A stretch of 37,689 nucleotides of DNA from a virus, in the IMG/VR virus record IMGVR_UViG_3300025413_000064, positions 1 through 37,689 of that record. The stretch is one strand, 5' to 3'. This document shows, piece after piece, positions 21,585-28,484 of this stretch. Each line of letters begins with the position of its first letter. Position 1 is the first letter of the stretch. The position numbers and the translations under genes are program-made. Below the pieces are notes generated by a model. The model was not told the origin of the DNA. It searched no databases and saw only the letters and a list, made by a program, of their open reading frames with translations.

Positions 21585-21781
21585 CACAAGACAAAGACAT
21601 GAATGAGATATTTGAGTCGGCATTTACAAGCGCACTTATTATTGGAATAGGAGTTGTAAAGATAAGCAACACAAACTCAGGTATGGAATGGGAGGCGGTA
21701 GCACCTGATAAGTTTTTAGAGCTTTCAGAAGAGCTTAAATGGCGTGATCAGAAGAGAATCAAAGGAGATAAAAATGACTAG
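21581..21781 (+). CDS. Hypothetical protein (66 aa)
   Basis: The start lies in the previous gene's stop (ATGA at 21581). The product has a short hydrophobic segment (FTSALIIGIGVVKI, residues ~14-27) and a basic C-terminus. Not recognised. It overlaps the next gene's start by 8 bases. Confidence 0.6.
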   Translation: MTQDKDMNEIFESAFTSALIIGIGVVKISNTNSGMEWEAVAPDKFLELSEELKWRDQKRIKGDKND

Positions 21782-21974
21782 GGATGATGCTATAAACATA
21801 CTTTTGGAACACTTTAGTGAGGGTATGGTACGCACTATTGTTGATGCCTTAATTGAAGATGAACGTGAGGAGTGCGCAAAGGTGTGTGATGCTATGGATA
21901 GCATAAGCGATTACTACACATTAAGGGTTGAGTTAATTTGTGCTCAAGCTATTCGTGCAAGGGGACAAGAATGA
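21774..21974 (+). CDS. Small phage protein, paralogue of the 68-aa gene (66 aa)
   Basis: The start at 21774 is set by AAAGGAG 7 bases upstream. The product runs MTRDDAINILLEHFSEGMVR, then EREECAKVCDAMDSIS and ends QAIRARGQE, clearly related in pattern to the 21378 gene. The C-terminal codons again form the next ribosome site and ATGA. Duplication or acquisition of related small genes is suggested. Confidence 0.68.
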   Translation: MTRDDAINILLEHFSEGMVRTIVDALIEDEREECAKVCDAMDSISDYYTLRVELICAQAIRARGQE

Positions 21975-22186
21975 AAGCATTTCCACATACATATGAAAAA
22001 ACAATAGATGGTCATATTGCTACCTGCACTAATACAGGTATGGATTTAAGAGATTGGTTTGCAGGGTTAGCTATACAAGGTTTGGCTATGGAATCAATTG
22101 CTTTTCAAGGTTTGGGAGTAAAACAAGGAGTTCAGTTTGCATATGAAATAGCAGATGCAATGATGGAAGCAAGGGTGCAAGAATGA
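21971..22186 (+). CDS. Small phage protein with MDLRDWFA motif (71 aa)
   Basis: ATG at 21971 overlaps the upstream stop. The segment MDLRDWFAGLAIQGLAMESI followed by YEIADAMMEARVQE is a common environmental-phage small protein pattern of unknown function. The end reads GCAAGGGTGCAAGAATGA, a variant of the junction repeat. Confidence 0.68.
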   Translation: MKAFPHTYEKTIDGHIATCTNTGMDLRDWFAGLAIQGLAMESIAFQGLGVKQGVQFAYEIADAMMEARVQE

Positions 22187-22353
22187 CTAAAGAAGAAATA
22201 TTAACTAAAGATTATGCGTTAGCAGTTGCACTTGAGGCACTTGTGTTGGCTAGGACTCTTTCAACTGGTAAAGCGAGTGATCAATTCCATAATGCCATAG
22301 AAATTATTAAAAGAACGTTTATAGAACAGCAAGGGGACAAGAATGAAACATAA
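22183..22353 (+). CDS. Small hypothetical protein (56 aa)
   Basis: ATG at 22183 (ATGA overlap) opens 56 codons: MTKEEILTKDYALAVALEAL and following, ending EQQGDKNET. Here the junction element is read in another frame (QGDKNE rather than RGQE), and the gene ends 11 bases inside the next one. It is helical, with no recognised domain. Overlaps on both sides support it. Confidence 0.55.
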   Translation: MTKEEILTKDYALAVALEALVLARTLSTGKASDQFHNAIEIIKRTFIEQQGDKNET

Positions 22354-22627
22354 ACACGCAGATTTAATTCACGCCTGGGCAGATGGTGCTCAGATTGAAT
22401 ATAAAAATGCTCTTAACATTTGGATGGAGGTTGATCGTCCTGAATGGTCATCATGGGTTGAATACAGAATAAAACCAGAACCTAAGCCAGATATTGTTAG
22501 GTATCTTGAAATGCCTATGTTTTGGGGATATTCCGAAAGAAGACCAGAATCAAATATGAAAGTTGTATTTGATGGCGAAACAGGTGAGTTGAAATCAGCA
22601 GAGGTGCTCTCAAGGGGACAAAAATGA
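22343..22627 (+). CDS. Small phage protein with YRIKPEPKPD motif (94 aa)
   Basis: The pattern HADLIHAWADGAQIEYKN, then WVEYRIKPEPKPDIVRYLEM is a frequent small phage protein. The C-terminus ends SRGQK, encoded by a junction variant (AAGGGGACAAAAATGA). AAGGGGAC lies before the ATG. The fold looks like a short beta-rich domain; role unknown. Confidence 0.7.
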   Translation: MKHKHADLIHAWADGAQIEYKNALNIWMEVDRPEWSSWVEYRIKPEPKPDIVRYLEMPMFWGYSERRPESNMKVVFDGETGELKSAEVLSRGQK

Positions 22628-22938
22628 CTAGAAAAGATATTTGGGAAGACTTTATAGCACCTATTGGCGGTGCTTTGCTCTTTGTTTTTGGGTTTGGATC
22701 GGTAATAGGGTTACTAATTCGGGCGCTTTACTCAGTGTTTGCTCCTACCCCTGAACAACTGGCTGAATTAAACAAACCAAGGATTGCCTACAAGTTTGAA
22801 GACTGTGAGATATGGATATTTGAAAACACACATTACGTTACTCGGTGCGGTAATCAAACAATAACTGAACGACATTATTCAGAATATTGCGGCAAAGGAT
22901 GTACAAAACAAAAAGTAGAAAGGATTGAGAATGACTAA
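22624..22938 (+). CDS. Single-pass membrane protein with Cys-rich C-terminus (104 aa)
   Basis: A hydrophobic segment at about residues 14-38 (GGALLFVFGFGSVIGLLIRAL) follows a short charged start. The remaining ~60 residues carry four Cys (EDCEIW, VTRCGN, YCGKGC) and could form a small Zn- or disulfide-stabilised domain. The topology is undetermined. Not recognised. It overlaps both neighbours. Confidence 0.62.
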   Translation: MTRKDIWEDFIAPIGGALLFVFGFGSVIGLLIRALYSVFAPTPEQLAELNKPRIAYKFEDCEIWIFENTHYVTRCGNQTITERHYSEYCGKGCTKQKVERIEND

Positions 22939-23284
22939 AGAAGAGCCTGTTGCTTATTTTGATCCGCAAAAAGGCGGTTTCTATTGGGCAAAGCCAACAA
23001 AGATTGAAGCACCAGTATCAGTCGATGTTGAGCCATTGCCTTTATATACAACACCACAACAAGGATGCGCTGAATGTGGAATTGGTGGTGGTTATGCGTT
23101 GTATTGCCTTGCGTGCGCTGAAAAATATGTTAAGCCTGAATGGATAGGTTTGACACATGAAGAAATATCAGTCGAATGGTTTGCAGTTTTTGATGCTGAG
23201 CCTGGCATTGGAAAAAATATAACCAATGGTGTATTTGATTTTGCTAATGCAATAGAAGCTAAATTAAAGGAGAAGAACACATGA
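22931..23284 (+). CDS. Zn-ribbon small phage protein (117 aa)
   Basis: I choose ATG at 22931 (8-base overlap with the upstream stop) over the TTG two codons before. The segment EPVAYFDPQ, VEPLPLYTTPQQ and FANAIEAKLKEKNT is a pattern common to environmental phage genes of unknown function; CAEC and CLAC (about residues 47-62) form a Zn ribbon inserted in it. The terminal KEKNT is coded by the next gene's ribosome site. Function unknown. Confidence 0.68.
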   Translation: MTKEEPVAYFDPQKGGFYWAKPTKIEAPVSVDVEPLPLYTTPQQGCAECGIGGGYALYCLACAEKYVKPEWIGLTHEEISVEWFAVFDAEPGIGKNITNGVFDFANAIEAKLKEKNT

Positions 23285-23529
23285 ACGAAAAACTAATGGT
23301 CGATAGAGCTTGTTTCGAGCGTGGGTGCATGGGACTTCCTAACCCGCACGAGAGACTTATTAAAGAAGATGAGGTGGTGTGGTTGGTGGAGGGGAGAGAG
23401 TGGGTAGGGTTAACTGATGAGGAAAAAGCACAGTTTGTTGTTGCGTATTACCCATCAAACTGGGATAGAAAAACGGCAGTAACTTTAATGAGCGATTACG
23501 AAAAATACCTCAAGGAGAAGAACACATGA
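23281..23529 (+). CDS. Hypothetical protein, partial paralogue of the upstream gene (82 aa)
   Basis: ATG at 23281 (ATGA). The middle WVGLTDEEKAQF resembles the WIGLTHEEI of the 117-residue protein, and both end YLKEKNT or LKEKNT, so a shared C-terminal module or recombination at the junction is likely. The N-terminus has CFERGCMGLPNPHE. Function unknown. Confidence 0.62.
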   Translation: MNEKLMVDRACFERGCMGLPNPHERLIKEDEVVWLVEGREWVGLTDEEKAQFVVAYYPSNWDRKTAVTLMSDYEKYLKEKNT

Positions 23530-23660
23530 GACTTAGCATCAAATTATTTGAATATCGTTACGTTTTAAAAATATTTTTTCCTATAGAGCGCCACATTAAA
23601 TGGCTACCTGCGATTATGTGGGGAAAAGTTAGTCGTGCCCCAATGGAGAAGAACATATGA
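23526..23660 (+). CDS. Small basic protein (44 aa)
   Basis: ATG at 23526 (ATGA) after AAGGAGAAGAACAC. The product MRLSIKLFEYRYVLKIFFPI and following is basic and aromatic, ending APMEKNI. It has a weakly hydrophobic stretch but no clear membrane helix. Overlaps both neighbours. Not recognised. Confidence 0.5.
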   Translation: MRLSIKLFEYRYVLKIFFPIERHIKWLPAIMWGKVSRAPMEKNI

Positions 23661-23902
23661 CACCAGAACAGATACGAAACCTTTGCCCTGTGTGTAAAAA
23701 ACCAAGAGGGGTTGGCAGTCCTTACGAATTTAATCATGGTAACTGTATGGAGATACGGGCGCAGACAGAAGGCAAAGAATCGGCGTATCCTGGTAAAAAA
23801 GGTTTTGAAACTATAACCAAAGACCAACTAAAAAAATCAAAAGATAACAGCTCAAAAAAAGTATATCTTTCGGGTAAATTACCAAAATGGATGTTAAATT
23901 AA
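23657..23902 (+). CDS. Zn-knuckle protein (81 aa)
   Basis: CPVCKKP (about residues 10-16) and HGNC (about 27-30) form a plausible Zn site near the N-terminus (CxxC...HxxC); the rest is basic and polar (KKSKDNSSKKVYLSGKLP). ATG at 23657 overlaps the upstream TGA. No family is recognised. Confidence 0.6.
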   Translation: MTPEQIRNLCPVCKKPRGVGSPYEFNHGNCMEIRAQTEGKESAYPGKKGFETITKDQLKKSKDNSSKKVYLSGKLPKWMLN

Positions 23903-23915
23903 AGGAGAGAAACAC

Positions 23916-24029
23916 ATGAATGAGGTATTAGATATTCTTTTATTAATAGGCGCACTTGCCGTTGCATCCGTATGGATTGTTGCGGTATTTTGTTTTATTA
24001 TATACACAGTAGGAGGACACGATGAGTAA
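23916..24029 (+). CDS. Tiny membrane protein (37 aa)
   Basis: ATG at 23916 follows AAAGGAG. The product MNEVLDI then LLLIGALAVASVWIVAVFCF and IIYTVGGHDE is one long hydrophobic helix with acidic ends. It overlaps the next gene by 8 bases. A small phage membrane protein of unknown role. Confidence 0.58.
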   Translation: MNEVLDILLLIGALAVASVWIVAVFCFIIYTVGGHDE

Positions 24030-24282
24030 TATTGATCACGCTAAATTTGCAGAAAACTTTGATAAGATTTTTAGGAGCACACCAATGGATGAATCTATAA
24101 GAGAGCTTGATTTAGAACTAGGCAACGCAAGAATTTTGTTGGGTATGTACGAAGACCTAAGCGCCAAAACAAAAGAACTTTGTGGCTATGTAGAAAAGGG
24201 TATGCAAGGTGACGCAACACGCACCACACCCGCTATATGGGCGATCATCGAGGAGATCAGACGCTTTGAGGCAAAAGCGTGA
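24022..24282 (+). CDS. Hypothetical helical protein (86 aa)
   Basis: The ATG at 24022 lies 8 bases inside the upstream gene, after AGGAGG. The product is helical and acidic (MSNIDHAKFAENFDKIFRST; LDLELGNARILLGMYEDLSA), ending IIEEIRRFEAKA. No domain recognised. Confidence 0.6.
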   Translation: MSNIDHAKFAENFDKIFRSTPMDESIRELDLELGNARILLGMYEDLSAKTKELCGYVEKGMQGDATRTTPAIWAIIEEIRRFEAKA

Positions 24283-24317
24283 GCGGTTGGCGTAAAAGAC
24301 AAATACAGGAGAAACAA

Positions 24318-24491
24318 ATGCCAAGACCACAAACCGAACTAACAAACAGTAGACTACAAGTTGGGGCACGTGTGACCCTAGCGCAAAAAAATGAGTTTCA
24401 AAGACTAGGTGGTTCCACTTGGTTAAAGAACATACTCAACCAAAGCATAAGAGAACGTGCAATAAAGGAAATAGAAAATGAACGCAGATGA
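24318..24491 (+). CDS. Small phage protein, possible ribbon-helix-helix type (57 aa)
   Basis: ATG at 24318 follows CAGGAG by 7 bases. The pattern MPRPQTELTNSRLQVGARVT then EFQRLGGSTWLKNILNQSI suggests a short strand-helix-helix protein that may bind DNA, and is one I have seen in other phages. A GTG at 24279 in the same frame, overlapping the upstream stop (GTGA), would add SGWRKRQIQEKQ; both starts are possible, and I prefer the ATG because of its ribosome site. Confidence 0.58.
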   Translation: MPRPQTELTNSRLQVGARVTLAQKNEFQRLGGSTWLKNILNQSIRERAIKEIENERR

Positions 24492-24699
24492 TAAACAAAT
24501 TGGTGGCAACCACTACAAAGAAATGCCTGTGCAACCTTGGACAGTAATGGAAAATGTCCTTACCCCCGAAGAATTTAGAGGGTTTTTGAAAGGCAACATC
24601 ATCAAGTACTCTATGCGTGCAGGGCGCAAAGGTGCAACAGACGAAGATATAAAAAAAGCATTTCACTACATTGAGAAACTTAATGAGGTGCATTACTAA
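24478..24699 (+). CDS. DUF3310 protein (73 aa)
   Basis: The diagnostic pattern is complete: QIGGNHYKEMPVQPWTVME, GNIIKYSMRAGRKGATDEDI and KKAFHYIEKL. DUF3310 is found in T7 gp1.7, a nucleotide kinase, and in many other phages; whether this short form has kinase activity is not visible, since no P-loop is present. It sits at the entry to the replication genes. It overlaps the upstream gene by 14 bases. Confidence 0.85.
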   Translation: MNADDKQIGGNHYKEMPVQPWTVMENVLTPEEFRGFLKGNIIKYSMRAGRKGATDEDIKKAFHYIEKLNEVHY

Positions 24700-24986
24700 T
24701 GGCTATGACTCCCGAAGCTTTAGTTAAAAAGCAAATCAAAGCAATACTCACAAAGAACAACGCTTACTATGCAATGCCTATCGGTACTGGCTATGGGAAT
24801 TCAGGTGTACCTGATTTTCTTATTTGTCACAAAGGTAGGTTCATCGCTATCGAAGCAAAGGCGGGTGACAACAAACCAACTGCACTACAAGAAGCGCACC
24901 TTGAGCGAATAAAAAAAGCATGGGGTGTAGCGCACGTTATAAATGAAGATAACTTAAATATACTAGAGGAGATACTAAATGACTGA
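24699..24986 (+). CDS. VRR-NUC nuclease (95 aa)
   Basis: A PD-(D/E)xK-type VRR-NUC domain spans nearly the whole protein: GTGYGNSGVPDFLICHKG with the catalytic Asp, then FIAIEAKAGDNKPTALQEAH with the ExK, and a final helix. Such small phage VRR-NUC proteins resemble Holliday junction resolvases and likely process branched DNA in replication or packaging. The start overlaps the DUF3310 stop (TAATG). The length is normal for the family. Confidence 0.85.
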   Translation: MAMTPEALVKKQIKAILTKNNAYYAMPIGTGYGNSGVPDFLICHKGRFIAIEAKAGDNKPTALQEAHLERIKKAWGVAHVINEDNLNILEEILND

Positions 24987-25260
24987 TGAAGAAAAAGCAT
25001 TTGTTATAAGCACGTGTTTAGAAAAGATGCAAATATTTGAGAAAGAACACATGGTGGACATCATGTATCAACTGGTGCATTGCTACGGCAAAGATGCAGG
25101 TAAAGCAGTAATTCTTTTTCAACCCTACAACACAGAATACGTATCCATAACAACCGCTAACTGCAACGACATGGAAGCAGCAACACTTCTACTAAGAGCA
25201 GACGAACACATAGGCTATGTGAATATGCGCAACGCGCCCCCCAAGGAGATGTTTAATTGA
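24979..25260 (+). CDS. Hypothetical protein (93 aa)
   Basis: It overlaps the VRR-NUC gene by 8 bases and the polymerase start by 4 bases. The product starts MTDEEKAFVISTCLEKMQIF and has alternating strands and helices (AVILFQPYNTEYVSITTANC). No domain is recognised. Tight linkage to the polymerase suggests a replication accessory role, inferred only. Confidence 0.62.
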   Translation: MTDEEKAFVISTCLEKMQIFEKEHMVDIMYQLVHCYGKDAGKAVILFQPYNTEYVSITTANCNDMEAATLLLRADEHIGYVNMRNAPPKEMFN

Positions 25261-27224
25261 CTGCACCATACAAGACGATACTGACCATTGATTTTGAAAC
25301 CCGATGGGATAGTAAAGACTACACACTAAGTAAGATGACAACAGAGGAGTACATAAGAGATGCACGATTCAAAGCTTTCGGAGCCTGTATCCACGAATAC
25401 GGGAATGACAAAGTCACACAATGGTATCGAGACGATGAACTACATCGAATCTTATCTACATACGACTGGAAACAAACAGCCATCCTCGCACATAACGCCC
25501 AATTCGATGTTTCCATACTCGAATGGAAATACGACACACACCCCGCTTTCATTTTCGACACACTATCAATGGCACGAGCTTTACGAGGCGTGGAGGTTGG
25601 CAATAGTCTCGCCAAGCTTGCGTCAGATTTTAATCTTCCCCCCAAAGGGAGAGCCGTACACAGTACAGATGGTGCCGTGGAACTTCGGAAGGACGTGGAG
25701 ATTGAACTTGCCGAATACTGTAAACACGACGTATACCTATGTGAACAGATTTTCAATAGACTTATAACAGGATACCCTGCTAAGGAACTCAGACTCATCG
25801 ACATGACGCTGAAGATGTACACGCGCCCAATGCTTGTACTAGATGAAGCCATGTTACTCAAAGCACTAGAAGAAGAAAGGACATCACGTGAGAAGCTACT
25901 ACAAAAACTCAACATCGAGGAGACTGCGCTTGCATCGAATCCGCAGTTTGCTTCCATACTTAAAACGCTTGGCGTCGTTCCGCCAACCAAAGTCAGTAAA
26001 ACTACCGGGAAAGAAACACTCGCACTCGCTAAGAACGACGCGCTTTTCCAAGCGCTACTCAATGGTGAACGCGAAGACGTTGCCCTTTTATGTGAAGCGC
26101 GTCTTCGGGTCAAATCAACGACAGAACGCACACGAGCGCAAAGGTTCTTGGACATCAGTCAGCGAGGTAGTCTACCAGTTCCGCTATCGTACTATGGTGC
26201 GAAGTCTGGTCGTTGGTCAGCGTCCAAAGGATCCGCTATCAATATGCAAAACCTCAAACGTGGGTCGTTCTTACGTAAAGCAATTATGGCTCCCGAGGGT
26301 ACACAACTGGTCGTGGGCGACCTCTCACAAATTGAACCAAGAGTCCTTGCGTGGCTATGTGATTATGAAGACATGCTTACGATCTTCAGGTCAGGAAGTG
26401 ACGCTTATGCGGCGTTCGGTGCGCAAATGTTTAACATACCCGGACTTAGTAAGGAGAGCCATCCCGACCTTCGGCAGTCTGCAAAGAGCGCGCTCTTGGG
26501 TTGTGGGTATGGTCTCGGATGGGCTTCGTTTGCATCGCAACTATTGGTTGGCTTCCTTGGGGCGCCACCAGTCCGCTACGAAAAAGCTTTTGCGAAGAAG
26601 CTGGGTGTAACAAGTGAAATGGTTGAGAAGTTTCTTGATTGGGAAGACAACTTGGTAAAGATGTCGGAAATTCCCCATAACTGTAGCGAACTTGAGTTAG
26701 CTATTCACTGCGTGACCGCTAAAAGAATCATTGACATATATCGTGCTACTGCGTATCAAGTCGTATCATTTTGGGAAATGTGCAATGATCTATTAGAAGT
26801 TGCGTTGTATGGTGGGGCAGAATGTAAACACAAGTGTTTGACATTTCGCAAGGGTGAGATAGAATTACCCAATGGAATGAAGTTGCTTTATCCTGATCTA
26901 CGCAAAGTTAAAGATGATAAAGGTAGGAGCCAGTATGTATACGGGCCAGACGCTACTAAGATATATGCAGGGAAGATTACTAACAACGTCACACAGGCGC
27001 TTGCTCGCATTGTGATGACAGACGGGATGCTACGAGTACAGAAAAGGTACCCTGTAGTTGGAACTGTGCACGACGAGTTAATATGCGTTGTGCCAGATGA
27101 GGAAGCGAAGGAGGCATTGCCTTGGGTGTTAGCGCAGATGACGGCTGAGCCAAGCTATATGCGTGGTATACCTTTGGATGCTGATGGAGGATATAACAGA
27201 AGATATGGAGAAGCAAAAGGATGA
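25257..27224 (+). CDS. polA: Family A DNA polymerase with 3'-5' exonuclease (655 aa)
   Basis: Exonuclease motifs: IDFETRW (Asp12, Glu14), HNAQFD (about residues 79-84) and YCKHD (about 154-158). Polymerase motif A is VVGDLSQIEPR (Asp355, Glu360), motif B RQSAKSALLGCGYG (Arg406, Lys410, Tyr418) and motif C GTVHDE (His605-Glu607). The residue equivalent to E. coli Pol I Phe762 is Leu414. Motif A has Leu and Pro where DYSQIELR is usual. At 655 residues with no 5' nuclease domain, it is a phage replicative polymerase. The start is TTG at 25257, overlapping the upstream TGA, with AAGGAG 9 bases before. Confidence 0.93.
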   Translation: MTAPYKTILTIDFETRWDSKDYTLSKMTTEEYIRDARFKAFGACIHEYGNDKVTQWYRDDELHRILSTYDWKQTAILAHNAQFDVSILEWKYDTHPAFIFDTLSMARALRGVEVGNSLAKLASDFNLPPKGRAVHSTDGAVELRKDVEIELAEYCKHDVYLCEQIFNRLITGYPAKELRLIDMTLKMYTRPMLVLDEAMLLKALEEERTSREKLLQKLNIEETALASNPQFASILKTLGVVPPTKVSKTTGKETLALAKNDALFQALLNGEREDVALLCEARLRVKSTTERTRAQRFLDISQRGSLPVPLSYYGAKSGRWSASKGSAINMQNLKRGSFLRKAIMAPEGTQLVVGDLSQIEPRVLAWLCDYEDMLTIFRSGSDAYAAFGAQMFNIPGLSKESHPDLRQSAKSALLGCGYGLGWASFASQLLVGFLGAPPVRYEKAFAKKLGVTSEMVEKFLDWEDNLVKMSEIPHNCSELELAIHCVTAKRIIDIYRATAYQVVSFWEMCNDLLEVALYGGAECKHKCLTFRKGEIELPNGMKLLYPDLRKVKDDKGRSQYVYGPDATKIYAGKITNNVTQALARIVMTDGMLRVQKRYPVVGTVHDELICVVPDEEAKEALPWVLAQMTAEPSYMRGIPLDADGGYNRRYGEAKG

Positions 27225-27529
27225 TAAAAGAAATACCAAAGAAAATTAAGGTAGGTGACAATTGGTATTCAGTTGAAATTGTTGAGGCACTTGAAGATAA
27301 GTACGCAATGGGTTCAGTTGAATTTACCAAACGAGCAATACAACTCAATAGCCGTAGTCAATCAGGCAAACGCTATACGCCAACAGAGGTTAAGGAAACA
27401 TTTTGGCATGAGTTGGTACACGCAATCCTTGTAGACATGGGTGAGTACAGACTAAACAACAAAGAACAATTTGTAGAACAGTTTGCTATTCGTTTAAGCA
27501 GAGCCGTTAAATCAGCGAGATTCAAATGA
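27221..27529 (+). CDS. Small HExxH zinc metallopeptidase-like protein (102 aa)
   Basis: FWHELVHAIL (about residues 61-70) is an HExxH zinc-site motif; NKEQFVEQFAIRLSRAV downstream offers a third acidic ligand, as in ImmA/IrrE-type minigluzincins. The N-terminus (IKVGDNWYSVEIVEAL) is a short beta sheet. It overlaps the polymerase stop (ATGA) and the nuclease start, so it is expressed with replication genes. Target unknown; repressor cleavage is a possibility by analogy. Confidence 0.72.
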   Translation: MIKEIPKKIKVGDNWYSVEIVEALEDKYAMGSVEFTKRAIQLNSRSQSGKRYTPTEVKETFWHELVHAILVDMGEYRLNNKEQFVEQFAIRLSRAVKSARFK

Positions 27530-28191
27530 CTAATGTAGTATGGTCGCACAGTTCTTTAAAAGACTATGAGGGATGCCCACGTAGGTATCATGAGGTTAAG
27601 GTACTTAAGAAGTTTCCTTTTGTAGAGAACGAACACACAAGATATGGAACAAAATTCCATGAAGCTGCCGAGTTCTATATTAAAGATGCTACGCCCATAC
27701 CACCACAGTTTGAATTTGCTAAAGACACGCTCGATGCCCTTGCATCTATTGAGGGGCGCAAGTTATGTGAGTACAAGATGGCGCTTACAACAGACCTTAA
27801 ACCCTGCGCTTGGACTAGTCCAGACGTTTGGGTAAGAGGTATTGCCGATCTGCTTATTATCAACGATGATGACTTAACTGCCAAAGTTGTTGACTATAAA
27901 ACAGGTAATAACAAATATCCTGACAGAGAGCAATTAAAGCTGATGTCACTTATGGTGTTTGCCCATTTCCCACATATTAGAAAAGTGAATTCAGCTTTGC
28001 TTTTTGTCGTAAAAGATGATATGGTGAAGCAAAGTATGACGCTCGATCAAGCCGAAGCTGAGTGGTGGAATTACCGCCGTAGGGTAGCTAGGGTTGAGCA
28101 AGCGCATGCAACAGGCGTATGGAATCCTACGCCAACACCACTATGTCCGTGGTGTCCTGTAACAACCTGTGAATTTAATCCCAAACATTAG
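27526..28191 (+). CDS. Cas4/RecB-like PD-(D/E)xK nuclease with Fe-S cysteines (221 aa)
   Basis: Motifs: SSLKDYEGCPRRY at the N-terminus, GIADLLI (catalytic Asp), VVDYKTG (DxK) and a QLKLMSLMVF helix. Cys17 with Cys207, Cys210 and Cys215 (CPWCPVTTC) give the one-plus-three spacing of an iron-sulfur cluster as in Cas4 and AddB. It is therefore likely a DNA exonuclease used in recombination or DNA degradation. No CRISPR genes are present, so a Cas4 name would be misleading. It starts within the upstream stop. Confidence 0.86.
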   Translation: MTNVVWSHSSLKDYEGCPRRYHEVKVLKKFPFVENEHTRYGTKFHEAAEFYIKDATPIPPQFEFAKDTLDALASIEGRKLCEYKMALTTDLKPCAWTSPDVWVRGIADLLIINDDDLTAKVVDYKTGNNKYPDREQLKLMSLMVFAHFPHIRKVNSALLFVVKDDMVKQSMTLDQAEAEWWNYRRRVARVEQAHATGVWNPTPTPLCPWCPVTTCEFNPKH

Positions 28192-28199
28192 GAGCAATC

Positions 28200-28469
28200 A
28201 TGCCAAAGTCAAGTCCCAAAAAACTAGCGTACAACACGGAGTACGAATCATCTCCAAAGCAAGTCAAGCTAAGAGAAGAAAGAAACAAAGCGCGTTTATT
28301 AGAAATGAAAGCGGGTAAGGTAAAGAAAGGAGATGGTAAGGAAGTCGATCATATCAAGATGCTCGATGCGGGTGGTAAAAATAATAAAAAGAATTTGCGT
28401 GTAGTACCTGAGAGTGTGAACAGAAGTTGGCGTGATGATCACGGCAAAGTTTACGGCAAGAAAAAATAA
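28200..28469 (+). CDS. HNH-like small phage protein (89 aa)
   Basis: Basic N-terminus, then GDGKEVDHIKMLDAGGKN and NKKNLRVVPESVNRSW, the sequence pattern of phage HNH-like proteins of about 90 residues. The catalytic His is present (VDH) but the Zn cysteines are lacking. It follows the nuclease gene by 8 bases with GGAGC before the ATG and precedes the SNF2 helicase gene, so a role in DNA processing is likely, rather than a mobile homing role. Confidence 0.75.
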   Translation: MPKSSPKKLAYNTEYESSPKQVKLREERNKARLLEMKAGKVKKGDGKEVDHIKMLDAGGKNNKKNLRVVPESVNRSWRDDHGKVYGKKK

Positions 28470-28484
28470 ATATAAGAGAAGCAA

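Noticed and set aside
25319-26155. A 278-codon minus-strand frame inside the polymerase gene
   Set aside because: It is fully antisense to motif-bearing polymerase sequence, is Ser-rich without domain pattern, and has no start signals; it is a shadow frame.
27526-28191. The Cas4-like gene as part of a CRISPR-Cas system
   Set aside because: No repeat-spacer array or other cas genes are present; Fe-S PD-(D/E)xK nucleases are common in phage replication modules.
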